The notes beneath the pieces are model-generated. The model was not told the DNA's origin. It searched no databases and saw only the letters and a list, made by a program, of their open reading frames with translations. From contig NJFT01000007.1 in NCBI GenBank assembly GCA_002221725.1, positions 248,001 through 312,000 of the forward strand: DNA of 64,000 nucleotides, read 5' to 3'. The DNA comes from Scedosporium boydii (taxonomy: Eukaryota > Ascomycota > Sordariomycetes > Microascales > Microascaceae). Below, piece by piece: positions 37,154-49,027 of the stretch. The translations under genes were made by a program, and so were the position numbers. Position 1 is the stretch's first letter, and the number at the start of each line of letters is the position of its first letter.

Positions 37154-40100
37154 AAACACATCCGCTCAGACCGAAACTTAAGGACAAGTGCTCGGGCAAT
37201 CTAATCTCAGATGTCCGAGCAGTGCAGCAGGGGAACCGATAGCACGATGCCCTATGTGTGCTGGACGGTTTATGGATTTTTTTTTGCCAAATATTGGCGG
37301 TTCGAGCCGTCAGGCGTACTTTCCTGCGTCGACCCTTTGGTCACCAAGCCCTGGCGGTGTACCTCTCTCTTCCCTCCCCGAGCAACTCCGATCGAATTCA
37401 TCTCACGTCGCAAGTTGCCCTTATTCACCACTTATTCTTATTCTCCTTTTTTTTCTTTCACTTCTATTATTAGTTTCGTTTTCTTCCTGTTCTTTCTTCT
37501 ATTTTCCGAACAACTCAGCATTTTAAGTTCCCTTCTTTTCTTTTTAGTATAGTGGTATTGATTTCCCACTGAGGAAGTTGGGCAGTTCGCCTGACATGCC
37601 CATACCTGTATCTTTCTTCTTTTCTCCTCCACCCTTGGTTCACCCATTTTCCTCATTCTCTTCTTCTCGGCTTCTTTCTTGTTGGCTTTTTTGTGTTACG
37701 GATGTTTGCTTCCCGTTTTAGGAAGGGCAGGTCTTGAATTGGAATGGCCGGAGTCGGCTTGTGTGCTTGTTTTCGAGGATTTGGACAGGGGATATAAGGG
37801 TCGAAAATCGAAGCCCTGTAGGATATGGATTGCGAAGTTAAGCTGATGTGCTGATGTGCTGACGGCCGTTATTTCATGAATTGGGCGGTGTTTAAGACCG
37901 TGGATAACAACTGATTTGGGGACAAAAAAAAGGTTTCAAACAAAGCGGGTTTTTAATTGATTTTCAGCTTCAGGAGGCATGATACCATGGTGAGAACCCT
38001 CGATGGGGTTTGTGTATGAGAGACTTGAGGAGATCCAAGAACGGCGTTGCATATTGTCTTCCAGATTTTTTTTTTTCTTTTTTTTCTATTCTTTCGGAAG
38101 GGGTTTACCGCCTTCTTTGGGTGATGTGGTGAAAGAAAACAAGGATGCGCAAACGAAACCCTCGAGCTATCAGGGCGGCGAGGAATTTCAAGTCCGTTCA
38201 GCCCCGAGGCAGGTGGTCAAGTCAACATTGAAGTATTTGGCCGAAATGCGCACAAACCAACATTGAAGTGTTGCGATGGCAGCGCCATGTGGCGGAAATT
38301 TCCCTCGCCCTCGTCTTGCGTGCCTGGGCAAAGATTGATTTCCGCCTGCAGCCACGAGCAGCGTCTTAGAGCGGATCCGACTACTCGCGAATCTGCGCGG
38401 ATCAAAATAGCACCTTCCTTGCCCATGAGCCAAGAGCGCCGCAGCCGGGGAAGACAGCGGCTCTATACAATAGCATCCTCGCTCTGTATAGACTAGGACC
38501 TGCAAGCCATGGCGCCATACTCAGCCGGGGGTGGGATAGAGCAAGCGGGTTGCCGATGGCAAGAGTGCGCTAGCCTAGGTCGTCCTGGATTATCAACCAT
38601 TGGGCGCAGCCTTGTGGAGGGAAAGGTCGCCTCTATAGTCCGAGAAACGGGTTGGAATGCCTTCGTAGTGGCCGGGAGATGGGTTGCTTTGGTAGGCGGA
38701 AGAGGGAGACATTGGCTCCATAGGATCAGGGTTCCGGGGTTACGCTCTTGGTGAGTTGGGGGGATCCGGAGCCTTCAGCCCGGAGTGTTTTCCGGGGACT
38801 CACTTTGTTTGGCAAGTGGCTTTGCCGGGAAGAGGGACGGGCAAAGAGGGAGAAAGAAGAGGGGGAGACGTGTTAGTACAAGTACAAAGAAACACGCAAG
38901 GGGAGCGGCTCAAAGGTTATAAACGTCATGTCACCGATTTTTAAGGGACCCCCCAGTAATAGAGCCATTTACTTTGATGAGTATCACGCTCTATCTACCT
39001 AGCTAAGACCGAGACAACTAATATTTGAGTTGACGGACAGGGCCGATCCTATTGAGGTTTGTTAACATTTCACATAGGCATCATTGATGCAATGTCGGCC
39101 TTACTCGTTCGGGCGTCCACTCTGGATATCTGCAACGCAACGGACGTGAAGTGGGCCGGCCGGCTGGCTTTTGTTTTCCACGCGCGCTCTTCTTTTGTTT
39201 ATCAACAGCCTGAGAGAGAATCCTTTCGGGCTAGCCGTATCCATCGTTCTCTTGTTTCAACATTTGGAATAAATATTTGTCGAGGACTATAATCCAAGCT
39301 TCTATAAAGGTGATCCCCTTTTTCGATAATCGACAATGGGGGGAGATTGCGTTTCGAAACCGTTGATTTTAGAGTTTTGTTTCGCGGAGCCAGTGGGGAA
39401 GCGTCAAGCGTCGATGGGAAATTCTCCGACTCGGGCAATTTTCCCGCCCTTGTTTATTTTTATTTTTTTCGGGGGGCGGAGATACGGATTCGCTCGAGTG
39501 GGAAAAGATCATCAATGCAAATCCATGCTCTCTGGTCGAGCCATCGTCGGTATTGGTATTAATCAACCAGCTGCTACCTGTAATAGTGTCCAGTGGGCCT
39601 GGCTGGCAATACTCGGCTGTTCCATGTCCCGAGAAATGGAAGCATACAGAACACAATAACACACAACATTTAATACCTGGTGGTAAGAACACGACCATTT
39701 TCTAGCAGCGAAGATCCCTTGAGGCTTTATGTTGTTAGTCTAGCCAGGAATAGATACTTCGCGTGAACCGCATAGGTCCGATACCATTCCGAGGCCCAGA
39801 CAAATAAGTTCGTCATATATATATATACTTATATATATACTTATATATAATATAGCCAATCATTATATCACTTATAATACAGACGCTTCCAGCCCCTGTG
39901 ATGAGCAAGAGCGAAAAAGGCTCCATAAGTCACGGAAGACCTCACCCCAGGGCAGGGGTCTTGTCATTGAGCGACTCCCGCCACGATAGCTTGTGTTCAC
40001 ACTACAAGCAAGCAAGCGAGTCGGAAACTGTCTATTTGCAGTCTTGGTCTGGAAACAGGGCTCATCCTCTTCAACGCGACATACATTGTTATTTTGTTAT

Positions 40101-40182
40101 TACTATACACTTTGTCTACTGCTGTCCAGAGCATCGCCATCACAGCCCTGCTCCTCTAATGCCGATCCCTGTGCTGCCCAGC
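37154..40182. other. intergenic between transcription factor and RPN1
   Basis: No gene is recognised in these 3 kb between two convergent genes. T-rich tracts at 37430-37560 and 38065-38090 and a TA-rich tract near 39815 are present. Open frames are 112 aa or less and lack domains. Confidence 0.6.
39814..39852. repeat. TA-rich simple repeat
   Basis: An alternating TA tract interrupted twice by CT (tatatacttatatatata pattern). It lies 3' to RPN1, in noncoding DNA. Confidence 0.75.
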
Positions 40183-43079
40183 TTATTTGCCATCATCCCA
40201 ATCGGGATTCTAAACAGGGGGGGAAAAAGTTAATAAGTCACGAATGCGATTCGACTAAAATTTAAACGTACCTTCTTCAAAATGACTAGGCCCTCGAGCG
40301 TGTTATTGAGAGTAATATACTCCTCATCCTCAAGCTCCGCCCTCTCACCATAACCAAGGACGACAGGCGTGCTCTGTGTCTGCCATCCAGTAATGGTCTT
40401 GGGCCGACCAGCCTGGCCCACAACGTCGACGGCCTGACCCACCCGAACGTTCACCTTCAACGGCTTCAGGTCCTCGTCGAGCGTGACGAGGAAGCGAGGG
40501 TGCATGGCCGTGACGATAAAGTAGAGTAGGTAGTGAGAGTCCAGCGTGATGAACTTGGACGCGTCGATCATGGCGACGAGGACGGCTAGGAGACCCGCCG
40601 TCGCAACCCGGGAAAGGATCTGCCTGTCGGTGTGGAAGGGGTTGATCGTGAGCGTGCCCTTGCCCATGTGCAGGAGGCCCTGCGCGATACGGACCATGAA
40701 GAGAGCTTCTTGATCCCGCGCGTAGAAGCCCGCGAGCTGCCTGAGGAGCTGCGCCAATCTGGCGTTGTTGGTACCCGCTCCGAGGAGACCCATGGCGAAA
40801 ATGGCGTTGACGGCCACGTCCCTGTCGTTGTCGTGGCTGTATCTTGATAGCGTGTCGTAAACCTTCATCTGAGGGTTGCTGGGGCTGACCAAGCCCATGG
40901 CCAGGGGAACAGCCCGTCGGATATTGGGAGCACCGTAGTGCATGAGGTGGCCAAACTGCCTGAGCACCATCTCCTGTCCGACATCCTCTCCCATGGCAAC
41001 CAATGCAATACCGAGGACGGCATACGCTTGGAGAAGCTCCTCACCCTTGCGGTCCTCGGATTCCTTCATTTCCTCGTTGCAGATGTGCAAGAGCTCCTGG
41101 ATCTTAAGGACCGCGCCAGTACCCGCCCACGCGCAGATCTCCGCCATCACTGCCGTCGGTCGCGCGACAGGGTGGTCGACAGCCTTGAGCGTCTCGAGAA
41201 TGACGTCGACTTCCTCCTGGCGTCCAAAGAACAGTAGGCCGAGTCCGAGGGCGAGGAAGCGCGACCATTTATCGTTGAGTTGGTCCTTTCGATCGTCGTC
41301 GAGGAGCGTGGTAATAATGGCTTCCGTCACATCAGGGTGGGACGATCCCACGAAGACCAGACCGCACGCGAGCGCAGCCATGGCCGATATTTGCATAGAT
41401 TGAGAATCCTGGATGATAGGGAGGAGGAGTTCGAGCACATCCTCCTTGTTAGATCCGGCGTAGGAAAGGCCAAGACCCATAATACAAGCCGTACGCATGA
41501 TGGGGTCCTTGTGGTTCAGCTTCTCTGAGTCACCAAGGAGCGCGAACGCAGGCTCCGAATCTATCCGGACACCCGAGTTCATGATGCCGATCGCGAGCAT
41601 GGCTCCGGCCGCAATCTCCGGCTCGGGAGCATACGTGTACTTGTCGATCCGGTCAAGTCCGTTCTCGATATCCCACAAGAGTAGCATACCCATCGACGCA
41701 ACTGTCGAGACCTGCCCATCACCCTTCGTCTTCCAGACCCAGCTCTCCTTATCCTCGTCCACCAACATCATCTTGTCCTTTCCAAAGCCCGCATTCGCAA
41801 AGGCGTTAACGAATGCCGCCGCAAGATTGTGCCTGACGGAGTCGAGATTAGTCATACCCGCAACTCGACTGCTCTCCAGGTGGCTCTTGTAGATATCCTC
41901 CGTCGTTTTCGGCTCGAGGATGTTGAGTTCCTTGCCCAGAGCTTTAAAATGCTCAGACAATTTGATATTAGAAGAGCACTCCAACACATCCTGCTCCTCA
42001 GCAGTGTTGGCGTCAATATCCAAGGCTATCCTTTGGCGACCAATCATGAAAGCAAGCTGCTTCTCCACGGCCGGGTCCTTGCATCGGCTGAACCCTTCCT
42101 TGATAAGCTCGACATCGTTGAGGCGGATGGCAAGAGCCATGGCCTGCGTGAACTGGTTGTATTGCGTATAGATATCATGCGCCGTCTTCAAGAACAGCTC
42201 GTTTTCGGGGTAAGGCAGCAGGTTGACCATGCTAACCATGTAGAGGCATACCCTAGGATACGTATCCTTGTCGAGGAATTTGGGGATCCTGTCGATGATT
42301 TCGAGCTCGCTCATAAGATCGACGGCATCAGCCTCGGCGTTACTCTTAAGGAAAAGCGGCACTAGGAGAAGTGCCAGCTCAACAAGGTCATCGGTATCCT
42401 CTTCGCTGGCGAATCGTTTGCCGTAAACCTCACCGATCTCGAGAGCCAGGTGTCTCACATATTCGTGGCCCCAGGAGCCAATGTCTGAAGTAGGTGCGAG
42501 GAGGCGGTACTTGAGAGTATCTTGTCTATCTTCATCGGAAAAGGTCATGCCAATTACTGATAGGACATCCGCCAACGACGTCTTATCTTCGCCTTGTGGC
42601 CACTCATCGTAAAGCTTGGTGAGAGTCTCGTAATGGGGGCGGAGGAACTTGAGGGGCTTGGGAACTGCGGTCATGGAGGAAGTGGAGGTCTTGATGGTTG
42701 TCTTCATAGTTTCGAGGGCGGTCTTGTAGAGGGACGTATCGGGCTCCTAAACGGGCTGCAGTTAGGCAACGCCACGTTTCAAGCAGAGTGTGAAGGAAAA
42801 GAAAAAGCGAGTTCCTTACCGTTAGTCGCTCAACAATCATCTCCAAATCGCTCTTTAATTGTTGGTCCTCTTCGCTTAGCTCCTCACCAGCTGCGATTCT
42901 AGAGTTAGGATGACATTGCGCCCAGCAAAAACATCAGGTAAACAGCCAGCAAGGGACATACCATCGGGCTTTTCCTCCTCCTTCTTGCCGTTGATGACAG
43001 GCTTATCGTCCTTGGGGCCGTCGGTGGCCTTGCCCTTGCCCTTGTCCTCAGGCGTCGTCATGTCGATGTCTTGCGCCAT
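40183..43079 (-). CDS. RPN1: 26S proteasome regulatory subunit RPN1
   Basis: The largest base subunit of the 19S regulatory particle. It is a scaffold that docks ubiquitin receptors and ubiquitin-like domains and contacts the Rpt ATPase ring. Four exons are read on the minus strand: 42962-43079, 42820-42890, 40272-42746 and 40183-40209, giving 896 residues. Intron 1 must use the CAG at 42891, not the nearer TAG, to keep the frame; introns are 71, 73 and 62 bp. The last exon codes only for NPDWDDGK. The N-terminus is charged (MAQDIDMTTPEDKGKGKATD). The conserved STSSMTAVPKPLKFLRPHY block follows, and the centre carries repeated Gly/Ala helical proteasome/cyclosome units (for example MGLGLSYAGSNKEDVLELLL and ALACGLVFVGSSHPDV). 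The C-terminus EGLVILKKNPDW matches the family. It shares a 530-bp divergent promoter with RIO2. Confidence 0.96.
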
Positions 43080-43609
43080 GTTGACAGGAGGGAGTGGAGC
43101 GGATTTGGCTGATAATGTGGGATATGCGGAACTACTTCTCGAGGAATATAAAATACGGTCAATGGAAAGCCCGGCTTCGGAAATCAGTCAGTTGTGATGT
43201 CGTATCTACGTGGACGTTGTTCTCTCCTACTTGGGAGGGGGGAGAGGCGATAAAATAGGTATGGAGGGTTGTCAGTGGGAAGATGCAGAGCTGTTTCTGC
43301 TCTCTTGTTTGCAAGCTAGCAGCTCCCATGGTGACGCGAGGCTTTGCCGCCTGGAAACCTTCGCCTCGCTGCGCTTAGCTCAGCAAACAAGTCACGTGCA
43401 ACCGGCCCGTGCGAGACAAGGTTTGCCGGTGTTCGGATTTTCCCTTTTTCCAACTCTTATCTTATCGGAACCCCGGCAGCTTTTATCTTATCGAATGTTT
43501 TTGTTTGGAGGGGCACAAATTTCAACCCCACGTCGTGGAACAAGGACAAGAAAGAGAGGTACAGCACATAGATCAGACCGGACTCCAAGACCCGCAACAT
43601 TCGCGAACA
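43080..43609. promoter_or_regulatory. divergent promoter RPN1 / RIO2
   Basis: A 530-bp head-to-head region serving a proteasome gene and a ribosome-biogenesis kinase. TTTGCCGCC at 43343-43351 is one base from the complement of the yeast proteasome element GGTGGCAAA. An ATATAAAAT run sits at 43146, 67 bases from the RPN1 start. Neither site is proven. Confidence 0.5.
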
Positions 43610-44895
43610 ATGAAGCTCGACACGAGGGCCATGCGCCACCTCGCTTCAGAGGATTGGCGAGTTTTAACAGCCGTGTGTCTCTCCACTTGAAAATGAGCCC
43701 GCTCGCCAAAGAACTGCTTACACTAACATGGTTGTTCCCTCAGGTCGAAATGGGCAGCAAAAACCATGAAATTGTGCCTACGCCCCTGATTGAGAGGATC
43801 GCGCGGTTACGTGGTGGCGCGAGCGGAGTTCACAAGAGCATATCGGCCCTAGCGAAGGTCGGTCTCATTGCGCGCGTGAAGGAGGCGAAGTACGATGGCT
43901 ACAGGCTCACCTACGGCGGCATGGACTACCTAGCCCTTCACACCTACTCGGCGCGAAAGGAGATCTACAGTGTTGGAAACCGGATAGGAGTTGGCAAAGA
44001 GAGTGACATTATGGTCGTGGCCGACGACAAGGGTGTTCAGAGGGTGTTGAAGATTCACAGGCTCGGAAGGATATCGTTCCGCACTGTGAAGTCGAATCGA
44101 GATTATCTTAAGAACAGATCATCCGGCTCGTGGATGTATCTGTCGCGATTAGCAGCGATGAAAGAGTTTGCCTTCATGAAAGCGCTCCAAAACGAGGGTT
44201 TCCCGGTCCCCGAACCCCTGGGCCAGTCCCGGCACACCGTCCTCATGTCGCTCATTGACGCTTTCCCTCTCCGACAAATCTCATCAGTACCAGACCCGGC
44301 CAGCTTGTACGCTGACCTAATAGCCCTCCTCCTCAGGCTCGCCAAACACGGCCTGATCCACGGCGATTTCAACGAGTTCAATTTGTTGATTAAGGAGGTG
44401 AAGACAACAAGCAAAAACGAGGAGACGAACGAAGACGAGGAAACAGTCGAACTTATCCCTATTCTCATCGATTTTCCCCAAATGGTGTCTATGGAGCACC
44501 GCAATGCGGAAATGTATTTTGACCGAGACGTCGCCTGCGTGAAGCGCTTCTTCGAGAGGCGGTTCCACTTTGTCAGCACAACGCCCGGCCCATTTTTCAA
44601 GGATGCGAAGAAGCTAGTTGGCAAGGATGGTGCCACGCGGCTGGACGCCACGGCGGAAGCGTCAGGCTTTACCAAGAAGATGGCTAAAGATCTGGAGGCC
44701 GCGATTCGGGAACAAATAGATGCACGTGGCGATGAGGGAGAAGGATCTGACGAGGGTGATTATGAGGAGAGTGAGGACGACGAGGAAGGCGAGGAGGGAG
44801 AGGAGGGGCCGGTGATAATAGGTGGCGTGGAGGATGCGCAAGAGGAACCTTTAGTGGAGGGCACGGCAAAATTGAAGACGGAAGTAGGGAAATAA
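43610..44895 (+). CDS. RIO2: RIO2 atypical protein kinase/ATPase
   Basis: An atypical kinase of late 40S ribosomal subunit maturation; it binds pre-40S particles and its ATPase activity promotes release and 20S pre-rRNA processing. Two exons are read: 43610-43672 and 43744-44895 (intron 71 bp, GTGTGT...CAG), giving 404 residues. The N-terminal winged helix covers about 1-90 (MKLDTRAMRHLASEDWRVL...GGMDYLALHTY). The nucleotide loop is GVGKESDI (about 103-110) and the ATP-contacting lysine is in LKIHRLGR (about 124). The catalytic HGDFNEFN spans about 227-234, and the metal-binding Asp is in IDFPQM (about 264), the RIO2 form of DFG. A Glu/Asp-rich tail (about 345-390) ends the protein. The length is close to yeast RIO2. 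Its 3' end is 84 bases from the convergent lipid-kinase-like gene. Confidence 0.96.
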
Positions 44896-44979
44896 ACTAA
44901 ATCAGAGCCACGAATGATCAATGAAACATAACGCAGGTTATATCACGACGAGAGGTCTCATAATATCCTTCGGGGCATG

Positions 44980-46329
44980 TCACTGAGTAAGGACCCTCAG
45001 GAAAGGCTCCTTTACCTTCTCCACCCTCATCCAACCTCCCTTCTCAAGTTCAACAATGGTCCCATCAATGCACACCTTCCTCCACCGCGCATCCTCCTCC
45101 GCAACCCTAACCTCTAGCGAACCAATCTCCTCGTATCCAACTTCCTCCATCTTAACGTGCTGGCCACCGGCATACGCAGCTCCCATAATCTCCATCGTCT
45201 TCTCCCCTCCGACAGGGCCAAAATAGACAAGTCTCAGCGCGGGATCAAGAGGCCGCGTCGCCGGCGAAATCTCAAACGTCTTTTCTAGATTGGACACCTG
45301 GGCAACGAGAACGTAGCCGAACTTTTCGGGCGCATCCTTTAGTGGATGAAAACTACCCAGGTCTTCGGCTGCTGGGGAGCGGACCAAGACACTCGCGTCG
45401 TAGGCGTGGTTCTCTTGTAGTAGCTTTACGGCAACCATGCCGAAGCGCTGAGCCCCATGTTTTCGATATTCGGGTGTGTCGCTCTCCCAGACGATGTTGG
45501 AATGGAATCCGTAGCTGGCGACCACGGCACCTAGTAGAGAGTCGATTTTATCGCCCTCGTCGGCTGAATGTTCTATTTCGTCCGACTGGCCTGCGTGACG
45601 TACGATCTTCGAGCCTGGGGAAAAAGAGGCGCGGAACGTAGGTAGTGGTGACGGTGTGCCCTTCCAGAGGGTTCTCAGACCCAGAACTAATGGGGTTGGT
45701 GAGACTGGGAGATAGAAGGGTTTATGGATGGAATGAAAGAGGGCGTTTCCCGTTCCGAACGGTAGAATGGAAATTATGGGTGGTGAAGGGCTTGGAACGT
45801 TGGCGCCCAGGCCGTTGAGGATATCGACGACGCCGCCGTCGCCACTGAGAAGAATGACGGTTTGGGGCCGGCGTGCCTCGGGAGCCCCCGAGCCTAGCTT
45901 CGAGCGTGAGAACTCACTAATGCTGCTAGCACTTTCCGTGAATAACACGTCGTAGCCATTCCGAGGTGTCGGGTTGGCACTCCCGTCTAAATTTTGGATC
46001 AGCTGTAGGAGGGGCTCCACGACAGACTCCCAGCACTTTGCGGCTCGTCCTGTCCCCGACTTCCCTGATACGATGACATGGACGGATGCGAACGAGGGAC
46101 TCAAATGATTCGGACATTCTCTAATAATGTAGGGCTCCAGCTCCGGTGGAAGAGAGTTCACGACATGGTGCGATAGCTCATACGGCTGGTCTGGGTGTGA
46201 GTCATCTTCGACAAGATGAGTGACGACATATCCTTGATTGTTCTCAGTGCGGTCCACTACGAGGATTGCGTTTGATTCTGAGATGTCCGATGCCTTGTCG
46301 GGAGTGGTTTTGGTATCTGCGGCAGCCAT
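44980..46329 (-). CDS. diacylglycerol/sphingoid-base kinase-like protein
   Basis: A single-exon gene of 449 residues with a DAGK catalytic fold, the family of diacylglycerol, ceramide and sphingoid long-chain-base kinases. Visible marks are a first beta strand VHVIVSGKSGTG (about 83-94), the nucleotide-binding LLSGDGGVVDILNGL (about 160-174; the family consensus is GGDGT-N) and ILPFGTGNALF (about 188-198). The C-terminal CIDGTIVELEKGGW resembles the end of the lipid-kinase fold. Gly-Gly-Asp-Gly-Thr is altered to Ser-Gly-Asp-Gly-Gly, which fits divergent fungal members. The substrate is therefore open, and I do not assign LCB4/5. No signal peptide or membrane span is seen. The start is the first ATG (MAAADTKTTPDKASD). 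Confidence 0.8.
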   Translation of the reverse strand: MAAADTKTTPDKASDISESNAILVVDRTENNQGYVVTHLVEDDSHPDQPYELSHHVVNSLPPELEPYIIRECPNHLSPSFASVHVIVSGKSGTGRAAKCWESVVEPLLQLIQNLDGSANPTPRNGYDVLFTESASSISEFSRSKLGSGAPEARRPQTVILLSGDGGVVDILNGLGANVPSPSPPIISILPFGTGNALFHSIHKPFYLPVSPTPLVLGLRTLWKGTPSPLPTFRASFSPGSKIVRHAGQSDEIEHSADEGDKIDSLLGAVVASYGFHSNIVWESDTPEYRKHGAQRFGMVAVKLLQENHAYDASVLVRSPAAEDLGSFHPLKDAPEKFGYVLVAQVSNLEKTFEISPATRPLDPALRLVYFGPVGGEKTMEIMGAAYAGGQHVKMEEVGYEEIGSLEVRVAEEDARWRKVCIDGTIVELEKGGWMRVEKVKEPFLRVLTQ

Positions 46330-46885
46330 CTTAAAGACGACTTACAGCTATGCGGAGGAATGGTGCAGTGATCGAGGCTAGATAGGTCGACGTGAAAACT
46401 AAACGAGTGAGGATTTTTCCAAACGTCAAAAGGCAGAACGTGACATTAAGATGGACAAAACAAGCAACTCTGTATTCTATATCCGTCGTGAAATCGTGTC
46501 CGTGTCGGAGGGGAAAGAACGAGTGAGCGGCATGTGGGATCGCGGAGATTCCGGATTATCCCTTTTGGCGGATGACGACTTCGGAACTCGAGATAATTAG
46601 TCAGTCTTACACTCCAACCACTTCAAATGCAGGCAACCGAGAATCGGGACCAGCAGCCCGAGCCAGGCTAAGCTTGGTGCTACGTCTGACAAGACTGACA
46701 AGACCACTCTGCTTTTTTATTCCTTTTGTTGTGTCTCTCTGTTTATATGTGCCTTTAGGATTTTCAGTCGCAGCATTAGTAGTATCACTGTCACACATCA
46801 ACTTAGCAGACTCCAACGGTATTGCTCCCGGGGGGAGACAGTACAAGTTACATATTCGACTTCATCCTCATTTCATACAATCCTC
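46330..46885. other. intergenic between TRM1 and lipid-kinase-like gene
   Basis: This 556-bp gap separates two genes transcribed in the same (minus) direction. It should hold the TRM1 3' end and the promoter of the kinase-like gene. No gene is seen in it. Confidence 0.55.
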
Positions 46886-49027
46886 TCAGTTCCCCCTTGC
46901 CCTCGTCATCGGTCCCCAGTTCTCCCGCGGGTTCAGTTGATATCGCACCAAGGCCTTGTCCTTCTGCTCTCTTCCAAGCTTCTCCAACTGCTCATCGAAA
47001 ACCAAAGTCTTTCGAAGCTCCTCCTCCGAAGGCGGCGCACCATCATCATCATGCATCTCAACATCCTCCGACTTCCCATTCGCTTCCGGGGCAGGCGGAG
47101 CGTTGGTTTCCGTCTCGGCCTCCCTACTAACCGGTTCGTTGCCCAACCCTAGAAGCCTCCACGCGGGGCTATTCTTCTTGATATTCTCCCTCTTCACGGG
47201 CGCCTTCTGTCGAATCCACTCCCTCATGATCCAGAATATCGAAGACCACGGCGCATTCGTCTTCATGCTACCAGGTTTACAGTGGCTCCTCGTGACCTCA
47301 TAGCCAAGATGCCGGATCGCGCCGCGGAACATATCATCGCTCGGTACCGTGGCCTGGAAGCTTCCGGCGAGGCGGGTAGGGCTGAAGTAGAATGGGTGCG
47401 GATCTACCCTGGCGGCCTCTTTATCCTTGGGGTCGACGTTATCTTCCGTCTCGGGAGTCGGGATGTGCTCCTCCAGAGCTGTTTGAAGCATTCCTCGGAT
47501 CCTAGGTATCGTCCCGTAGACATTGCTATCGAGCGACGGGAGGTCGTCGAGGATGCGTTGGATGAAGCTTGGAGAGTGAAGATGGCCTCCGTACATGGGC
47601 CCTCCGAGATGCATCTTGGAGCCGCAGTGCTTGCAAAAGACGTCGCAAGTCGGGGCCTGCGCCATGCCATGCTTGTAATAGGAGGTAGTTCCCTTCTTGG
47701 AGGGCTGGATCTTATTCTTCATCATGTATTGAGTCTCGAACGCGCCGCATCCGTGGTCGCAGTTGTAAACAATCATGGTCTTGGATGCGAGGAATTTTAG
47801 CGCCGCTTGGGATTTTGTGACCCGGACAAATATGCGCACGTAAAAGTCCGCGGAGATGGAGAGTAGTGGCTCGATTGTCAAACCATAGCGAGCGGCCGAG
47901 GTTGCGACGGCATGAAGAACCAACCGCAGCCCAGCCTCATGAGAGAAGAAACTCTTGACCGGTATGCCTCCGTACAGCACGTATGACTTTTCACAGTAGC
48001 AATGGCCAGCCCAAACCGCCGAATCCGTGCAGGTGACGCAGAGCATCCCTCCCTCCTTAACACACTGCACGGCGGCGTCGAGGAAAGGAGCCGCCGTTCC
48101 GTAGGGATCCAAGTCTATCACGTCGTACTTGTGCGCCTTGGACGGATTGCCATGCTTGTCCCTCTTCGAGAGATCATCTGCTACGCGCCGATACATGTGT
48201 GCTATCGCATCGTCTTGAGACACCACAATCTTATCCTCTAGCTTGTTGTGTTGCACGTTGAGCTTGATGGACTTTACGGCTGATTCCGTCAAATCGTTCG
48301 CCGTGACGCTACCCACGAACGGAAGCTCGTGTGAGTAGCGGAGTGCGCGCAGTCCCGAGGCGGATAGCGCATCGAGGATCGAGAACGAAGGGCGCTTCGC
48401 GGGATCTGGCTTCTGATCAAGCTTCCCATTATTCCCAGATTCCTGTGGAGCTTCGGTGGCCGGGTCGGCCTTGATCTCTGCAGCTGGCGAAATATCTGCT
48501 ACGGCCTGGGGGTTGGAATCCTCGCCCGCCTTGGGCGCTTTGGCGTTCCTATCCTCACCGCCCGCTCCATGCTCTTCACGCTTCCTCTTCTTGCTCGGCT
48601 TGATGCTCTCCTTGATCCTGGCTGCCCTCTCTTCCTTGAACGCCTTTATCGCGAGGACCGAAAGGTCTCGGTTAAACTGCTGGATGGGGTTGTAGAAGAC
48701 CTGCTGGTGCTCGGCGGCGCTCTTATTGTTGTCGGGTTTGGCTTGCGCTGGTGCGAGTATGGATGCTAGTCCTTCGCGTATTATAGAGTACTCCTTGCCA
48801 TCGTATACCACCTTGGCAGCCTCAGCAGCCTCAGCAGCCTCTTCCGTATTTCCTGCCATTGGAGGTCTCGAAGTCGCAAATCGTCGCGAATAAGCGTGGA
48901 GGGGTAGTACGGGGGTTCGAACGAGGAGGAAGGGAAGGCGGGTCTGTTGGTGAATGGCGCGTTGGAAGGGCAGGTGAGGTCGAAGTGTCCCTCTACAGCG
49001 TAAGAGTTTTGAGGGAAGCGCGGACAT
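46886..49027 (-). CDS. TRM1: tRNA (guanine26-N2)-dimethyltransferase
   Basis: It methylates G26 of many tRNAs to N2,N2-dimethylguanosine, using SAM, in the nucleus and mitochondria. A single exon encodes 713 residues. Methyltransferase marks are FSILDALSASGLRALRYSHE (about 215-234), the acidic VTANDLTESAVKSI that binds SAM, and the catalytic DLDPYGTAAPFLDAA. TRM1-specific cysteines follow in YNCDHGCGAFETQY and TCDVFCKHCGSKMHLGG. A poorly conserved charged insert (about 130-210) precedes the catalytic fold. Two in-frame starts matter. M1 at 49027 adds an Arg-rich, acid-poor leader typical of a mitochondrial presequence; M57 at 48859 (MAGNTEEAAEAAEAAKVV) would give a nuclear/cytosolic form. Yeast TRM1 is known to use such alternative starts. 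Its C-terminal tail is longer than the yeast protein. Confidence 0.95.
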   Translation of the reverse strand: MSALPSKLLRCRGTLRPHLPFQRAIHQQTRLPFLLVRTPVLPLHAYSRRFATSRPPMAGNTEEAAEAAEAAKVVYDGKEYSIIREGLASILAPAQAKPDNNKSAAEHQQVFYNPIQQFNRDLSVLAIKAFKEERAARIKESIKPSKKRKREEHGAGGEDRNAKAPKAGEDSNPQAVADISPAAEIKADPATEAPQESGNNGKLDQKPDPAKRPSFSILDALSASGLRALRYSHELPFVGSVTANDLTESAVKSIKLNVQHNKLEDKIVVSQDDAIAHMYRRVADDLSKRDKHGNPSKAHKYDVIDLDPYGTAAPFLDAAVQCVKEGGMLCVTCTDSAVWAGHCYCEKSYVLYGGIPVKSFFSHEAGLRLVLHAVATSAARYGLTIEPLLSISADFYVRIFVRVTKSQAALKFLASKTMIVYNCDHGCGAFETQYMMKNKIQPSKKGTTSYYKHGMAQAPTCDVFCKHCGSKMHLGGPMYGGHLHSPSFIQRILDDLPSLDSNVYGTIPRIRGMLQTALEEHIPTPETEDNVDPKDKEAARVDPHPFYFSPTRLAGSFQATVPSDDMFRGAIRHLGYEVTRSHCKPGSMKTNAPWSSIFWIMREWIRQKAPVKRENIKKNSPAWRLLGLGNEPVSREAETETNAPPAPEANGKSEDVEMHDDDGAPPSEEELRKTLVFDEQLEKLGREQKDKALVRYQLNPRENWGPMTRARGN

